A stretch of 53,134 bases of DNA from Candidatus Moraniibacteriota bacterium (GTDB lineage: Bacteria; Patescibacteriota; Minisyncoccia; Moranbacterales; UBA1568), in assembly GCA_013334245.1 (NCBI GenBank), contig JAAXXZ010000007.1, positions 1-53,134 on the forward strand. The letters run 5' to 3'. The notes under the pieces are model-generated. The model made no database searches. It saw only the letters and a program-made list of their open reading frames with translations, and was not told where the DNA came from. Numbering within the stretch: position 1 is the stretch's first letter; each line of letters begins with the position of its first letter. Of the stretch, positions 17,237 through 25,783 are shown one piece after another. The position numbers were made by a program, and so were the translations under genes.

Positions 17237-20038
17237 ATGCATCGCAGACGGTCTCCCATCATCCCGACAATTCTCGCCCTCTCTTTTTTTATCTCCTCGT
17301 CTCCCTCCCTTGCGGATACGATGACGGATGCGCCAGCCGAAGACACGACGACTGTTTCGGAGCAAACCGACACTCCTTCCGCGGGAAACGACGGTGCCAC
17401 AAAAAACGATTCCGAAAGCACTCCGAGCGTGGATGCTGGAGCCATTTCCGTGCCGCCCATCGTAATGCCGGCTGTGGAAACAGCCCCAGAGCCGGCATTA
17501 TCGATTCCATCGTCACCGCTGCCTTCGCCTGCAAACGATTCGGCCTCTTCGGACGCACTTCCCGAAACAGGGCGATTTGCCACAGAACCAGATCCTTCGA
17601 TGACGGTGGCCCAGCCTCCCTCCACAATCACGACAAACGTGCAACTATCCGAACCCGCCGCGACAACTCCCCCATCGATTCAGAGCACGGAAACCGCCGC
17701 TCCGATCGTGGCCATCGACGTTCCGGATATCGTCATGACCAAGGTGGGAATCGACTGGAACGGAAAGACGGGTAACGATTACATCGAATTGTATAACCGC
17801 TCAGAACGAAATATCGTTCTCGACACCGATTGGAGCCTTCGAAAGCTCCCGTCAACCGCAAACCCGACACTGGGAGATTCGGTCGTCACGTTCCCGAAGA
17901 GCGGGATATGTCTGCCTCCCGGCGGACACCTTCTGTGGATGAACAAGATCGCCGAGGAATCGCTGAAAAACATGCTCGGCCCCTCGGATATTCAGAATTC
18001 GAACACGCTCACAAGCAAGAACGGCATCGTCCTCGTCCACGATAAGGAAATAACCGACACGTTCCCGGGAAATATCGGCACGGGGAACAACGCCCGGAAC
18101 ATGACCGATTTCAGCTGGAAAAACGGTGGGAATCCGTCCCTTCAGGGCAGCACGGAGGATATGAAGTGTGTCGAACCCGCACCGGAAAAGATAGGCCTCG
18201 TCCTGAGCGAGATTCGCATCGAGGGAGACGTTTCGAACGATGAATTCGTCGAACTCTATAACGCCGGAACAGGAAAAGTGAACCTCTCCGGATTCGATCT
18301 CATCAGGAAATACGCATCGGAAACGAACGACGGCGGAACGATTGCACGGACCGGCAAGGAATCTTCCGTGACTAAAAGCTTCCCGGACTTCGAACTCGCG
18401 CCCGGCGCATATTATCTGTGGGCGAACAAGGACGGGAAATATGCGAGTCCATTCGCGGACACCCAGACAGGCTATCCCCTTTCGGAAAACAATGCCCTGG
18501 CGTTCAGAAAGAAGGACGGGACGATTATCGACTCGGTTGCCTGGGGTTCAGACACCGATGTGACGCGTTTCGCAATGACCGACCCGACGCTCCCCAACCC
18601 CGGAAAAGGCAGTCTGGTACGGGATCTTCGCGGCGTATCATGGAGCGTGTCCGACAAACCGACCCCTACGAACAACCGAAACGAGACGATGACAGATCCC
18701 GAATTGCCGGTCCCTCCTCCACCAGGCACCATACGCATCAACGAAATCTTTCCGAATCCGAAAGAAAAAGGCGAGGCGAACGAATGGATCGAACTTTTGA
18801 ACACGGGAACAGAATCAATCTCGCTTCTCGGCTGGACACTCCGAAGCGGATCGGGAAGGTTCACGTGGACCGAGAAACTCCCGGACGAGCAGACGGTGAT
18901 TCCGGCCGGCGGGTTTCTCGTGCTTCCGCGCTCACTCACCCGACTCGCCCTGCGAAACACAGACGGGACGGTGACACTCATGGCGCCCGACGGTATGACG
19001 GTCATGGACGCCGTTTCCTACGACAGAACGACCGAAGGCGCCTCTTACGGGTTCGCCGATTCCGGCAGGTTCCGATGGAGCAAAACACTCACACCTGGCG
19101 CAATCAATAATTTTGGCAAAGAACCAAAAGCGAAAAAGTCGACTATTCCTAAAAAGGGATATCGTGGGATGCTCGTCCCTTTTTCCGCCGAGGGAAACAA
19201 GAAAGGCATGAAATACGTCTGGGACTTCGGCGACGGACACAAGAGCTATCTCGAAGCGACGAGTCATCGGTTTTCGAAGACCGGGACGTATCGCGGCATG
19301 CTCACGCTCCGTGACGGTATCGAAGAATACGTGAAACCGTTCACGATCAGGATCGGAAAATATCCGAACCGGAATATCCACCTCACCGAACTGTGCCCGA
19401 ACCCGGCCGGAACCGATACCGGCAACGAATGGGTACGAATCAGGAACGATGATACGAAACGTATCGACCTTTCCGGATGGATTATCGCCAGTGCGACGGA
19501 AAAGACAAAGCTGGTGAACCACGTCATCCTTACCGACCGATCGATCGGCCCCGGCGAGGAGATTGTCCTCACTCGTGTCGACTCCCGCTTCACGCTTCCG
19601 AACGAACGTGCGGTCATCGAGCTGCGCCGTCCCGACGGAAAGGCCGTCCAGACGATCGAATATGTCCAAGACGGCGGCGCGACGGAAAACGCCGTCTTCA
19701 CGGAAATCGACGACTCCGTATGGACCTGGTCCGTACCGGAAACAGATAGGGATATCCCGATGCTTTCATCGGCTGATAACGAAACGGAGTCGGACGATAT
19801 CGAAGAAGCGAATCCGTTCGAGGCCGGCATATCCGCGGATCCGGATTCGGACCGACTCTCCTTCGGAGAGTTCGTCTCCCTCGGCACGCCGTACGATCCC
19901 GTTCTCCCCGATTCCCTCCCCCGAGTCCTCGGTGCCTCCGACGAACGGCTGACGAACGGAGATTCGGCATCGGAATCGTTCCTCGACTCGCTGTTTCGGA
20001 TACTGAATGGACTCGCTGCCAAATCACAGACAATATGA
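17237..20038 (+). CDS. Secreted protein with four lamin-tail domains and a PKD domain
   Basis: 933 residues. Signal peptide 1-26 (basic MHRRRS, hydrophobic core, cut near SLA-DT). Residues 27-165 are a Pro/Ser/Thr/Ala-rich stalk. Four lamin-tail domains (LTD) follow, each with the hallmark (D/N)E(W/F)(I/V)E-L-(Y/L)N: DYIELYNRSE, DEFVELYNAG, NEWIELLNTG, and NEWVRIRNDD, which lacks the usual Glu. Between the third and fourth lies a PKD-like Ig fold (KYVWDFGDGHKSYLEATSHRF). The C-terminus is acidic and ends with a short hydrophobic helix. Bacterial LTDs occur in secreted and surface proteins, often with nuclease or adhesion modules; no catalytic domain is visible here, so adhesion or scaffolding is the simplest guess. 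It ends 2 nt before a shared terminator. Confidence 0.85.
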   Translation: MHRRRSPIIPTILALSFFISSSPSLADTMTDAPAEDTTTVSEQTDTPSAGNDGATKNDSESTPSVDAGAISVPPIVMPAVETAPEPALSIPSSPLPSPANDSASSDALPETGRFATEPDPSMTVAQPPSTITTNVQLSEPAATTPPSIQSTETAAPIVAIDVPDIVMTKVGIDWNGKTGNDYIELYNRSERNIVLDTDWSLRKLPSTANPTLGDSVVTFPKSGICLPPGGHLLWMNKIAEESLKNMLGPSDIQNSNTLTSKNGIVLVHDKEITDTFPGNIGTGNNARNMTDFSWKNGGNPSLQGSTEDMKCVEPAPEKIGLVLSEIRIEGDVSNDEFVELYNAGTGKVNLSGFDLIRKYASETNDGGTIARTGKESSVTKSFPDFELAPGAYYLWANKDGKYASPFADTQTGYPLSENNALAFRKKDGTIIDSVAWGSDTDVTRFAMTDPTLPNPGKGSLVRDLRGVSWSVSDKPTPTNNRNETMTDPELPVPPPPGTIRINEIFPNPKEKGEANEWIELLNTGTESISLLGWTLRSGSGRFTWTEKLPDEQTVIPAGGFLVLPRSLTRLALRNTDGTVTLMAPDGMTVMDAVSYDRTTEGASYGFADSGRFRWSKTLTPGAINNFGKEPKAKKSTIPKKGYRGMLVPFSAEGNKKGMKYVWDFGDGHKSYLEATSHRFSKTGTYRGMLTLRDGIEEYVKPFTIRIGKYPNRNIHLTELCPNPAGTDTGNEWVRIRNDDTKRIDLSGWIIASATEKTKLVNHVILTDRSIGPGEEIVLTRVDSRFTLPNERAVIELRRPDGKAVQTIEYVQDGGATENAVFTEIDDSVWTWSVPETDRDIPMLSSADNETESDDIEEANPFEAGISADPDSDRLSFGEFVSLGTPYDPVLPDSLPRVLGASDERLTNGDSASESFLDSLFRILNGLAAKSQTI

Positions 20039-20039
20039 A

Positions 20040-20069
20040 AAAACCGGAGTCTGGGAAGACTCCGGTTTT
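20040..20069. terminator. Bidirectional terminator between lamin-tail gene and gldA
   Basis: Perfect 13-bp stem AAAACCGGAGTCT/AGACTCCGGTTTT with a GGGA loop: A-rich and T-rich ends serve both convergent genes. Confidence 0.9.
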
Positions 20070-20085
20070 CGAATGGAGGAAAAAC

Positions 20086-21186
20086 TTATGCCTCGCCGGC
20101 CTTGCGGGCCTTGCCGTAGGCGTCGGCCGCCTTGATGGCGGAGAAGACCGCTTCCGGCGTGATCGGCACGAGCTCGTTATAGATGGTCTCGCCTTCGGCA
20201 CAGGCCCGAACGGCGACTTTCATGAGGTCCTCGTCGGATACACCCTCGAGTCCGACCTGGGCGAGCGTCGTCGGCAGTCCGACGGACTCGCAGAAATCAT
20301 ACACCTCGTCGATGAAGTCGGCCGGTTTGTCGGTCAGGAAGACCGACGTGACGACGCCGATCGAAACTTTTTCTCCGTGGTAATACTTGTGCGTGGGTTC
20401 GAGTACGGTCAATCCGTTGTGCACGGCATGACACGACGCGATGCCTCCGCTCTCGAATCCGAGTCCGGACAGAAGCGTGTTGGCCTCGACGACCTTCTCG
20501 AACGCCGGCGTAACGACGCCCGTCTCATTCGATACCTTCGCGGCAACACCAAACTCCAAAAGCGTCTCGTAGCAGAGTTCCGCGAGCGCGTATGCCGTCA
20601 TGTTTCCCTTCTCACCCGCGAAATTGTTCGCGTATCTCGTCTGGCAGGATTTTGCCTCAAGCCAGGTCGAGAGCGCGTCGCCCATGCCGGATACGAGGAA
20701 CCGCACCGGCGCCTTCGCGATGACGGACGTGTCGACAAGAACGACGTTCGGGTTCGATGGAAGGAACAGGTATCTGTCGACCGCTCCTTCGTCGGTATAG
20801 ATGACCGAGAGCGCGCTGCATGGCGCATCCGTCGACGCGATGGTCGGCGCAATGATGACCGGAAGTGAAAGAGCGTGGGCGACCGCCTTGGCGGTATCGA
20901 TCGTCTTGCCGCCACCGACGGCGATCACGACCGAACTGCCGTCCGCCTTCACGAGTTCCGTGATACGGTCGATTTCCTTGTCGCTGCACTCCCCGTTGAA
21001 CTTTTCGAAAACGATATCGATTTCCTTCTTGATCTCGTCTTGGTAGCCGGGAATCACGGACTCGAACACGTACGGATCACAGATCGCGAACGCCTTCTTG
21101 CCGAACTTCGCCGACTCCTTGCCGAGACGCGACAACGCGCCCGCTCCCTGGACATACTTCCCGGGGAAAATACTCGCCTGAATCAT
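20086..21186 (-). CDS. gldA: Glycerol dehydrogenase (Fe/Zn-type, NAD+)
   Basis: 366 residues, normal length for GldA, which oxidises glycerol to dihydroxyacetone with NAD+. Visible: the NAD-binding GGGKTIDTAKA (about 92-102), TIASTDAPCSALSVIY, the metal-binding Asp in VSGMGDALSTW, the first metal His in GGIASCHAVHNGL and the second in THKYYHGEKVSIG. The ATG at 21186 (MIQASIFPGKYVQG) matches the family start; a GTG four codons upstream is also open. In a reduced genome a stand-alone GldA suggests use of host- or community-derived glycerol or redox balancing. The gene has its own promoter, and a strong hairpin lies in its leader. Confidence 0.95.
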   Translation of the reverse strand: MIQASIFPGKYVQGAGALSRLGKESAKFGKKAFAICDPYVFESVIPGYQDEIKKEIDIVFEKFNGECSDKEIDRITELVKADGSSVVIAVGGGKTIDTAKAVAHALSLPVIIAPTIASTDAPCSALSVIYTDEGAVDRYLFLPSNPNVVLVDTSVIAKAPVRFLVSGMGDALSTWLEAKSCQTRYANNFAGEKGNMTAYALAELCYETLLEFGVAAKVSNETGVVTPAFEKVVEANTLLSGLGFESGGIASCHAVHNGLTVLEPTHKYYHGEKVSIGVVTSVFLTDKPADFIDEVYDFCESVGLPTTLAQVGLEGVSDEDLMKVAVRACAEGETIYNELVPITPEAVFSAIKAADAYGKARKAGEA

Positions 21187-21213
21187 ACGCCTGTACACCT
21201 AACGGATTAATAC

Positions 21214-21246
21214 GAAAAGACGGGCGCTTTTGGGGCACCCGTCTTT
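21214..21246 (-). terminator. Hairpin between nrdB and gldA: nrdB terminator or gldA leader attenuator
   Basis: 12-bp stem (AAAGACGGGTGC pairing with GCGCCCGTCTTT, one G-U) and T-run on the minus strand. It lies 70 nt after the nrdB stop but also just downstream of the -10 box at 21259-21264, so a transcript starting there would open with this hairpin. Confidence 0.75.
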
Positions 21247-21258
21247 CACGACTCCTGT

Positions 21259-21267
21259 AGTATAGCA
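21259..21267 (-). promoter_or_regulatory. Extended -10 promoter of gldA
   Basis: Minus-strand TGC-TATACT, start expected near 21252, 66 nt before the gldA start codon. Confidence 0.6.
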
Positions 21268-21317
21268 TGATTTTCGACACGTGTCCAACGCAGACACGCC
21301 GTCCGTCATAACCGGCA

Positions 21318-22361
21318 TCAGAAATCCCAGCTACCGTTCATGCTGCTCGACTGCGTATAGTTCACGACCGTGCTCTCGAAGAAATTGCTCCGATCGCCGT
21401 TCGTGTCCTGCAGCCGGTCGAGGTGCTTGTACGGATTGGACACGGCATCGGGATAGAGCGGCCCGAGACCGATCATGGCCAACCGGCTGTTCGCGAGCCA
21501 CCGCGTATACTCGCGCGTCGTGCTCCCGTTCATGCCGGGTATCCGATCGCCGAGGATATGCGTGCTCCATTCGATTTCCTGTTCGACCGCGGTACCCATC
21601 ATTTCGCGGATGATCTCCTCGTTCCAGATGTCCGGAAACTCGAGACGGATCTCCTTCAGGATATTCGCGAATATCGTGATATGCGTCAGCTCGTCGCGAC
21701 GGATATAGGCGATCACGCGTCCCGTCGCGAGCATCTTCATCTTGTCGACCAGCGTATCGAAGAACGCGAAGCCGTTGTAGAAATACACCGACTCAAGCAG
21801 GAAGTTCGCCACGACCGAACGGAAGAAGTTCGCGTCCGACGGCTCCCGCAGGAAGTCCTCGTAGATGGCGCCGATGTATCGGTTCCGTTCAAGCAGCACC
21901 GCGTCGGTACGCCAGAAGTAATAGATCTCGTCGCGCTCCTTGCTGTCCACCACCGACTCGAGGATCGTCGCATACGATTGCGAGTGGATCGCTTCCTGGT
22001 ACGCCTGAATGGCCAATATCAGTTTCACCTCGGGCGAGGTCACATAATCCGAGAGGTGTGGCAGATTGACCGTCTGGATGGAGTCGAGAAAGATCAGGAA
22101 AGACAGTATCCCCTTATACGCCTTTTGTTCCTCGGAAGAAAGGTCCGCCCCGAACATCCGGGCATCGTCCTTGAGGCCCGACACTTTCTCCGGCACCCAG
22201 AAGTTCCCGATCATCACCTGATAGAGCGACTTCGCCCAGGGATACTTCGTGGCGTTCAGGTTGAAGAGCCCGGTCGTATCCCCCTTGATGATCGTCCGCA
22301 CCGCCACGTCGTCGTTCCCTTCCGGGTTAAACATGGGGTTGGCATGCATTTCGTGTCCCAT
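21318..22361 (-). CDS. nrdB: Class I ribonucleotide reductase, small (radical) subunit
   Basis: 347 residues from MGHEMHANPMF. It houses the di-iron site that makes the radical used by NrdA. All key residues are visible: Asp in FLDSIQTVNL, Glu and His in YQEAIHSQSYATI, the radical-bearing Tyr in the same HSQSY motif, Glu in LLESVYFYNGF, and the Glu/His pair in RRDELTHITI. The C-terminus ends in WDF, the kind of acidic/aromatic tail that docks to NrdA. The open frame extends 49 codons upstream, but these are translated heptad repeats, so I reject them; the Met at 22349 is an alternative start. It lies 195 nt downstream of nrdA, separated by three heptad arrays. Confidence 0.95.
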   Translation of the reverse strand: MGHEMHANPMFNPEGNDDVAVRTIIKGDTTGLFNLNATKYPWAKSLYQVMIGNFWVPEKVSGLKDDARMFGADLSSEEQKAYKGILSFLIFLDSIQTVNLPHLSDYVTSPEVKLILAIQAYQEAIHSQSYATILESVVDSKERDEIYYFWRTDAVLLERNRYIGAIYEDFLREPSDANFFRSVVANFLLESVYFYNGFAFFDTLVDKMKMLATGRVIAYIRRDELTHITIFANILKEIRLEFPDIWNEEIIREMMGTAVEQEIEWSTHILGDRIPGMNGSTTREYTRWLANSRLAMIGLGPLYPDAVSNPYKHLDRLQDTNGDRSNFFESTVVNYTQSSSMNGSWDF

Positions 22362-22365
22362 ATGC

Positions 22366-22421
22366 TTTGAATGAAGAATTGAGAATATAGAAGTGAGAAT
22401 TAAGAATGCGGAATAAGGAAT
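22366..22421. repeat. Heptad array of TGAGAAT type, 8 units
   Basis: Units TTTGAAT, GAAGAAT, TGAGAAT, ATAGAAG, TGAGAAT, TAAGAAT, GCGGAAT, AAGGAAT: the last three or four bases (GAAT) are constant at a 7-bp step. Immediately upstream of nrdB. Confidence 0.85.
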
Positions 22422-22465
22422 TCGACCGGATTGCCTGCGTTGTGTCTCCCTGTTCTTCCTTCTCC

Positions 22466-22493
22466 GTTGTCGGTTGTGAGTTGGTAGTTGAAT
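22466..22493. repeat. Heptad array of GTTGTGA type
   Basis: Units GTTGTCG, GTTGTGA, GTTGGTA, GTTGAAT. Lies in the nrdA-nrdB gap. Confidence 0.8.
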
Positions 22494-22527
22494 CTTTTCT
22501 CCCGACATTTCCCGTCCTCCGCTATAA

Positions 22528-22555
22528 GTTGTTCGTTGTCAGTTGTAAGTTGATT
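22528..22555. repeat. Heptad array of GTTGTCA type
   Basis: Units GTTGTTC, GTTGTCA, GTTGTAA, GTTGATT, ending 2 nt before the nrdA stop codon on the minus strand. Confidence 0.8.
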
Positions 22556-22556
22556 C

Positions 22557-25172
22557 CTATCCGCTGCAACTCACGCAGTCCTCTTTCACCTCGCCGGAGA
22601 GACTCCGCACGTAATAGACCGTCTTTATTCCTTCGGTCCAGGATCGGACATAGTACTCGTAGAGCTGGGCCGGGCTCGTCCTCGACGGGTCGATCATCCA
22701 CTCGAACGAGATCGACTGATCGATCCACTTGTAGAGCACCGCCATCATGTCGATGACGTCGTCCATGTCCATATGGATATACTCCTTGTAGTGCCAGAAG
22801 TTTTCCGGACTGAGTTTGGGCGCGACGCGCACCGTCGGCGCGGACAGGTTCGTCTCCACGAAGAACTTCTTATAGATCGGCAGCAGTGCCGCCGTCGTAC
22901 CGACCACACCGGCGGTCGAGGTGTTCGGGGCCGGGGCCGTATGGTATGCGAACCGGACACCGTATTCCTTCATGTCGGAAAAGAGTCGTTTCCACGCCGC
23001 GCCGTCCTCGGTATTCTTTTCGAACCACTCCGAATCACGGCCGAGGATCTTTCCGTGGTCGTAGTCGCTCCCTTCGAAAAGCGGGTACCGGCCACGTTCC
23101 TTCGCCAGGTCGACGGACGCGCGATAGGTCGCAAACGCGTATCGTGCGAACAGCCGGTCCACGTTCTCCCGCGCCGCCGCGCTCTCGTAGGCAAGCTTGC
23201 GCGTCGCAAGGTATTCCGCCAGTCCGAGATACCCGAGTCCGACGCTCCGATACCGCATCGCGGTGCGCCTGGCCTCCTGGATCGGGTAGTAGTTGAGCGT
23301 GATCACGTTGTCGAGCATCCGCATCGCGATCGGGATGATCGCATCGATCGTTTCCTTATCGTTCACCTTCGCCACGTTGATGGAGGCAAGGTTGCAGACG
23401 ACCGTATCTCCCGGATCGTATTTGATCAGCACCTTCCCGTCCTCGAGCGTCTCTTCCACGAACTTCGAGGCGGACGTATTCTGACAGATCTCGGTGCAGA
23501 GCTGCGAAGAATAGATGTTGCCCGCATGCCGGTTCGGATTGAGACGGTTCACCGTGTCGCGGAAAAACACGTACGGCATGCCGGTCTCCACCACCGTCTT
23601 CAGGAATTTCTTGAAGAGCTCCTTGGCCGGAACGGTCTTCTTCATGGTCAGCCGGTCGTCGGCCTCCGCCTCGAGATAGAACGCCTCGAACGCGTCGCCG
23701 AAATGGTCCTGCAGGTTCTTCCCGTAGACGCGCCACACCTCGTGCGGATCGAACAGCGTGATGTCGCCGTTCTCCTTGAGCCGTTTCATGAAAAGGTCCG
23801 GAACGGATATCGCCGGGAAGATATCATATGCCTTGGAGCGCACGTCTCCCGTTTCCGTCTGCAAATCGAGGAAGTCGTAGATGTCGTGATGCCAGATATC
23901 GAGCGTCACCGAGATCGCCCCGAGACGGCTGCCGAGCTGGTTCACCGCGATCGCCGTATCATTGATCACCTTGACCCACGGATTCACCCCGCCCGACATG
24001 CCCATGACTCCGCGGATGGCACTGCCGCGCGCGCGGATATTGCCCAAATACACGCCGACGCCTCCGCCGAACTTCGAGATCTGCGCGATATTCTCCACCG
24101 CGTGATAGATCGCACGAAGGTCGTCATCGACGTTCAGCTTGAAACAGCTCGAGAGCTGATGGAACGTCGTCCGCGCGTTCATGAGCGACGGGGTCGCGAG
24201 CGACACCTGCTGCCGTGCGCACGCGAGGTACATGGCGACGGCCGTATCGATCCGTGTCTCTTTCGGCTCCGGCATTGCCAGGAACAATCCCACGAAGAAA
24301 TACATCTCCTGCGGAAGTTCGCGGATGATCTTGTTCGGATTCAGGAGGTAGCGCTTCTGAAGCGACAGTATCGTGGTATAGCCGTACGACAGGTCAAGCG
24401 TCGCGTCGATGCGCGCGGCAGCCGAAAGGATATCTTCGTCGGAATACGCCTCACGGAATTCCTTGGCATAGAGTCCCTTGCCGATATAGTCGCGGAAATG
24501 TGCGAGTACCGCCTCCGGCTTGTAGATATCGCTATGCGAGATGCCACGGTTCCGGCACGCCTCCTTGTAAAGGTTGAAGAGCGCGATACGGCCGGCGACC
24601 TCCTGCCAATGGATGTTTTCCACGGTCACAAGGTCGATACACGTCTTCACCAACAGCTTGTTGATATCCGACGTCTTGATCTCGTCGACGATATTGCGCT
24701 TAAACGCCTCGACGAGGTCCTCGAACCGGCACCACTCTCCGTAGCCCTCGACTGCCCGGTCGAATACGGCACGGATCTTGCCGATCTCGAAGAGCTCCTT
24801 CGAGCCATCGCTCTTGGTCACCTGGAGCGAGCGCTTTTCGAATCGTTCGACCAGCTTCTCCCGGCGCTCGTCGCGCTCCTCGTTTCGCTTCTCGCGATAG
24901 AGGATATACGCTTTGCCGATCTCGTACCGGTTCTCCTTCACGAGATGCTTCTCCACCAGGTCCTGTACGTCCTCCACGTCCACGACGTGTCCCTCGCCCT
25001 TCTCGCCGTGCGCATGCACGAGGTCGGCGACGATGTCATCCGTCATCTTCGCTATGAACGACTTGTCCGTCTCGCCCGTCGCGTCGCAGGCAGCCTCAAT
25101 AGCACGCTCGATTTTCGAGCGGTCGAACGGAGCGAGCTCGCCGCTCCGCAGTTTTATGTCTTTCAGGTTCAT
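22557..25172 (-). CDS. nrdA: Class I ribonucleotide reductase, large (catalytic) subunit with two ATP-cones
   Basis: 871 residues. It reduces ribonucleotides to deoxyribonucleotides with NrdB. Residues 1-100 (MNLKDIKLRSGELAPFDRSK...) and about 115-205 (LQVTKSDGSKELFEIGKIRA...) look like two successive ATP-cone allosteric domains. The catalytic barrel carries ATPSLMNARTTFHQLSSCF, FGGGVGVYLGNIRARGS, the finger loop NIYSSQLCTEICQNTS with the thiyl-radical Cys and general-base Glu, and the radical-transfer Tyr region near GVVGTTAALLPIYKKF. The C-terminal CVSCSG is the redox pair that is reloaded by thioredoxin or glutaredoxin. One oddity: the residue before LCTEI is Gln where many class I enzymes have Asn. 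Start MNLKDIKL fits the cone. Confidence 0.97.
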   Translation of the reverse strand: MNLKDIKLRSGELAPFDRSKIERAIEAACDATGETDKSFIAKMTDDIVADLVHAHGEKGEGHVVDVEDVQDLVEKHLVKENRYEIGKAYILYREKRNEERDERREKLVERFEKRSLQVTKSDGSKELFEIGKIRAVFDRAVEGYGEWCRFEDLVEAFKRNIVDEIKTSDINKLLVKTCIDLVTVENIHWQEVAGRIALFNLYKEACRNRGISHSDIYKPEAVLAHFRDYIGKGLYAKEFREAYSDEDILSAAARIDATLDLSYGYTTILSLQKRYLLNPNKIIRELPQEMYFFVGLFLAMPEPKETRIDTAVAMYLACARQQVSLATPSLMNARTTFHQLSSCFKLNVDDDLRAIYHAVENIAQISKFGGGVGVYLGNIRARGSAIRGVMGMSGGVNPWVKVINDTAIAVNQLGSRLGAISVTLDIWHHDIYDFLDLQTETGDVRSKAYDIFPAISVPDLFMKRLKENGDITLFDPHEVWRVYGKNLQDHFGDAFEAFYLEAEADDRLTMKKTVPAKELFKKFLKTVVETGMPYVFFRDTVNRLNPNRHAGNIYSSQLCTEICQNTSASKFVEETLEDGKVLIKYDPGDTVVCNLASINVAKVNDKETIDAIIPIAMRMLDNVITLNYYPIQEARRTAMRYRSVGLGYLGLAEYLATRKLAYESAAARENVDRLFARYAFATYRASVDLAKERGRYPLFEGSDYDHGKILGRDSEWFEKNTEDGAAWKRLFSDMKEYGVRFAYHTAPAPNTSTAGVVGTTAALLPIYKKFFVETNLSAPTVRVAPKLSPENFWHYKEYIHMDMDDVIDMMAVLYKWIDQSISFEWMIDPSRTSPAQLYEYYVRSWTEGIKTVYYVRSLSGEVKEDCVSCSG

Positions 25173-25450
25173 ATGGTTCGCGCCAGGGAATCGCTCTCAA
25201 ATCTCACCGCACATGAAACCGACAAATCAGCTTGCCGGCTGAAATCCTGAAATTTCGGCTGCAAACGCCTCAAGTATCGTCAGGTTCCGACAGGAGCCTT
25301 CCTCAACTTTTGACGTTTTCGCACGAAATTTAAGGATTTCATCTCGACATGAGATTCGAGAGTGATTCCCATCGCGCGTATCGGATTATATGGATACGGT
25401 TGCCATCCGCTCGCCGACTTCGTCACGCGCCCGCGACTTTCCGAACTGAT
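25173..25450 (-). other. nrdA upstream region
   Basis: No gene visible. It contains the candidate -10 box at 25385-25390 and several inverted stretches rich in GAAATTTCAGG/CTGAAATC (25236-25255, ATCCTGAAATTTCGG). I see no match to an NrdR box pair. Confidence 0.45.
25385..25390 (-). promoter_or_regulatory. Possible nrdAB promoter (-10 box)
   Basis: A perfect TATAAT on the minus strand without a good -35. It would give a leader of about 200 nt for nrdA. Confidence 0.4.
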
Positions 25451-25662
25451 CAGGAACGGAGACCGGGGCGTGCGAACGGCAAGGGTTTAATCTTCTTTGA
25501 GATTTCGTACCCTCTTTTCACGGCCGCATCCAGTGAGACATCCGACCGCGATACGCCAAAAGGGGCCACGACATGATACACCTTTCCAGGCGCGCACTCA
25601 ACTGTCCGGCACTGGAGCGAAAAAACGACTTGTGTATCGACGCTAATAACAGTATACCACAT
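25450..25662 (-). CDS. Possible small protein, doubtful
   Basis: An open frame of 70 codons from the ATG at 25662 (MWYTVISVDTQVVFSLQC...) with protein-like alternation of residues and two Cys. Against it, its first codons coincide with a TGG-TATACT box, so transcripts from that box would start inside the frame; no ribosome-binding site is seen before this ATG. A shorter product from the GTG at about 25578 is possible. It may equally be part of a long nrdA leader. No family recognised. Confidence 0.3.
   Translation of the reverse strand: MWYTVISVDTQVVFSLQCRTVECAPGKVYHVVAPFGVSRSDVSLDAAVKRGYEISKKIKPLPFARPGLRS
25651..25659 (-). promoter_or_regulatory. Extended -10 box upstream of the doubtful small ORF
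   Basis: Minus-strand TGG-TATACT, directly after the terminator of the GNAT-HD-DMT operon. The transcript starting near 25644 could reach nrdA. Confidence 0.5.
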
Positions 25663-25706
25663 GTTGTTGTTTGAACGATTCAAAACACGATTATGAAATC
25701 GGAAAC

Positions 25707-25733
25707 CAAAAAAACGACCTTTTTGCAGGTCGT
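25707..25733 (-). terminator. Terminator of the GNAT-HD-DMT operon
   Basis: Minus-strand stem ACGACCT/AGGTCGT with a 6-nt loop, followed by seven Ts (A-run 25707-25713 on the plus strand). Confidence 0.85.
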
Positions 25734-25783
25734 CGTCCAGAACATTTATCCGTCGTATGGGAAACCGTATGGCATCGGGCTTC

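Noticed and set aside
22362-22508. N-terminal extension of NrdB by 49 residues
   Set aside because: It is the translation of a heptad array and a poly-pyrimidine region and does not resemble any NrdB start.
25173-25384. Riboswitch or NrdR box in the nrdA leader
   Set aside because: I looked for the paired NrdR consensus and for a cobalamin-type conserved core and found neither.
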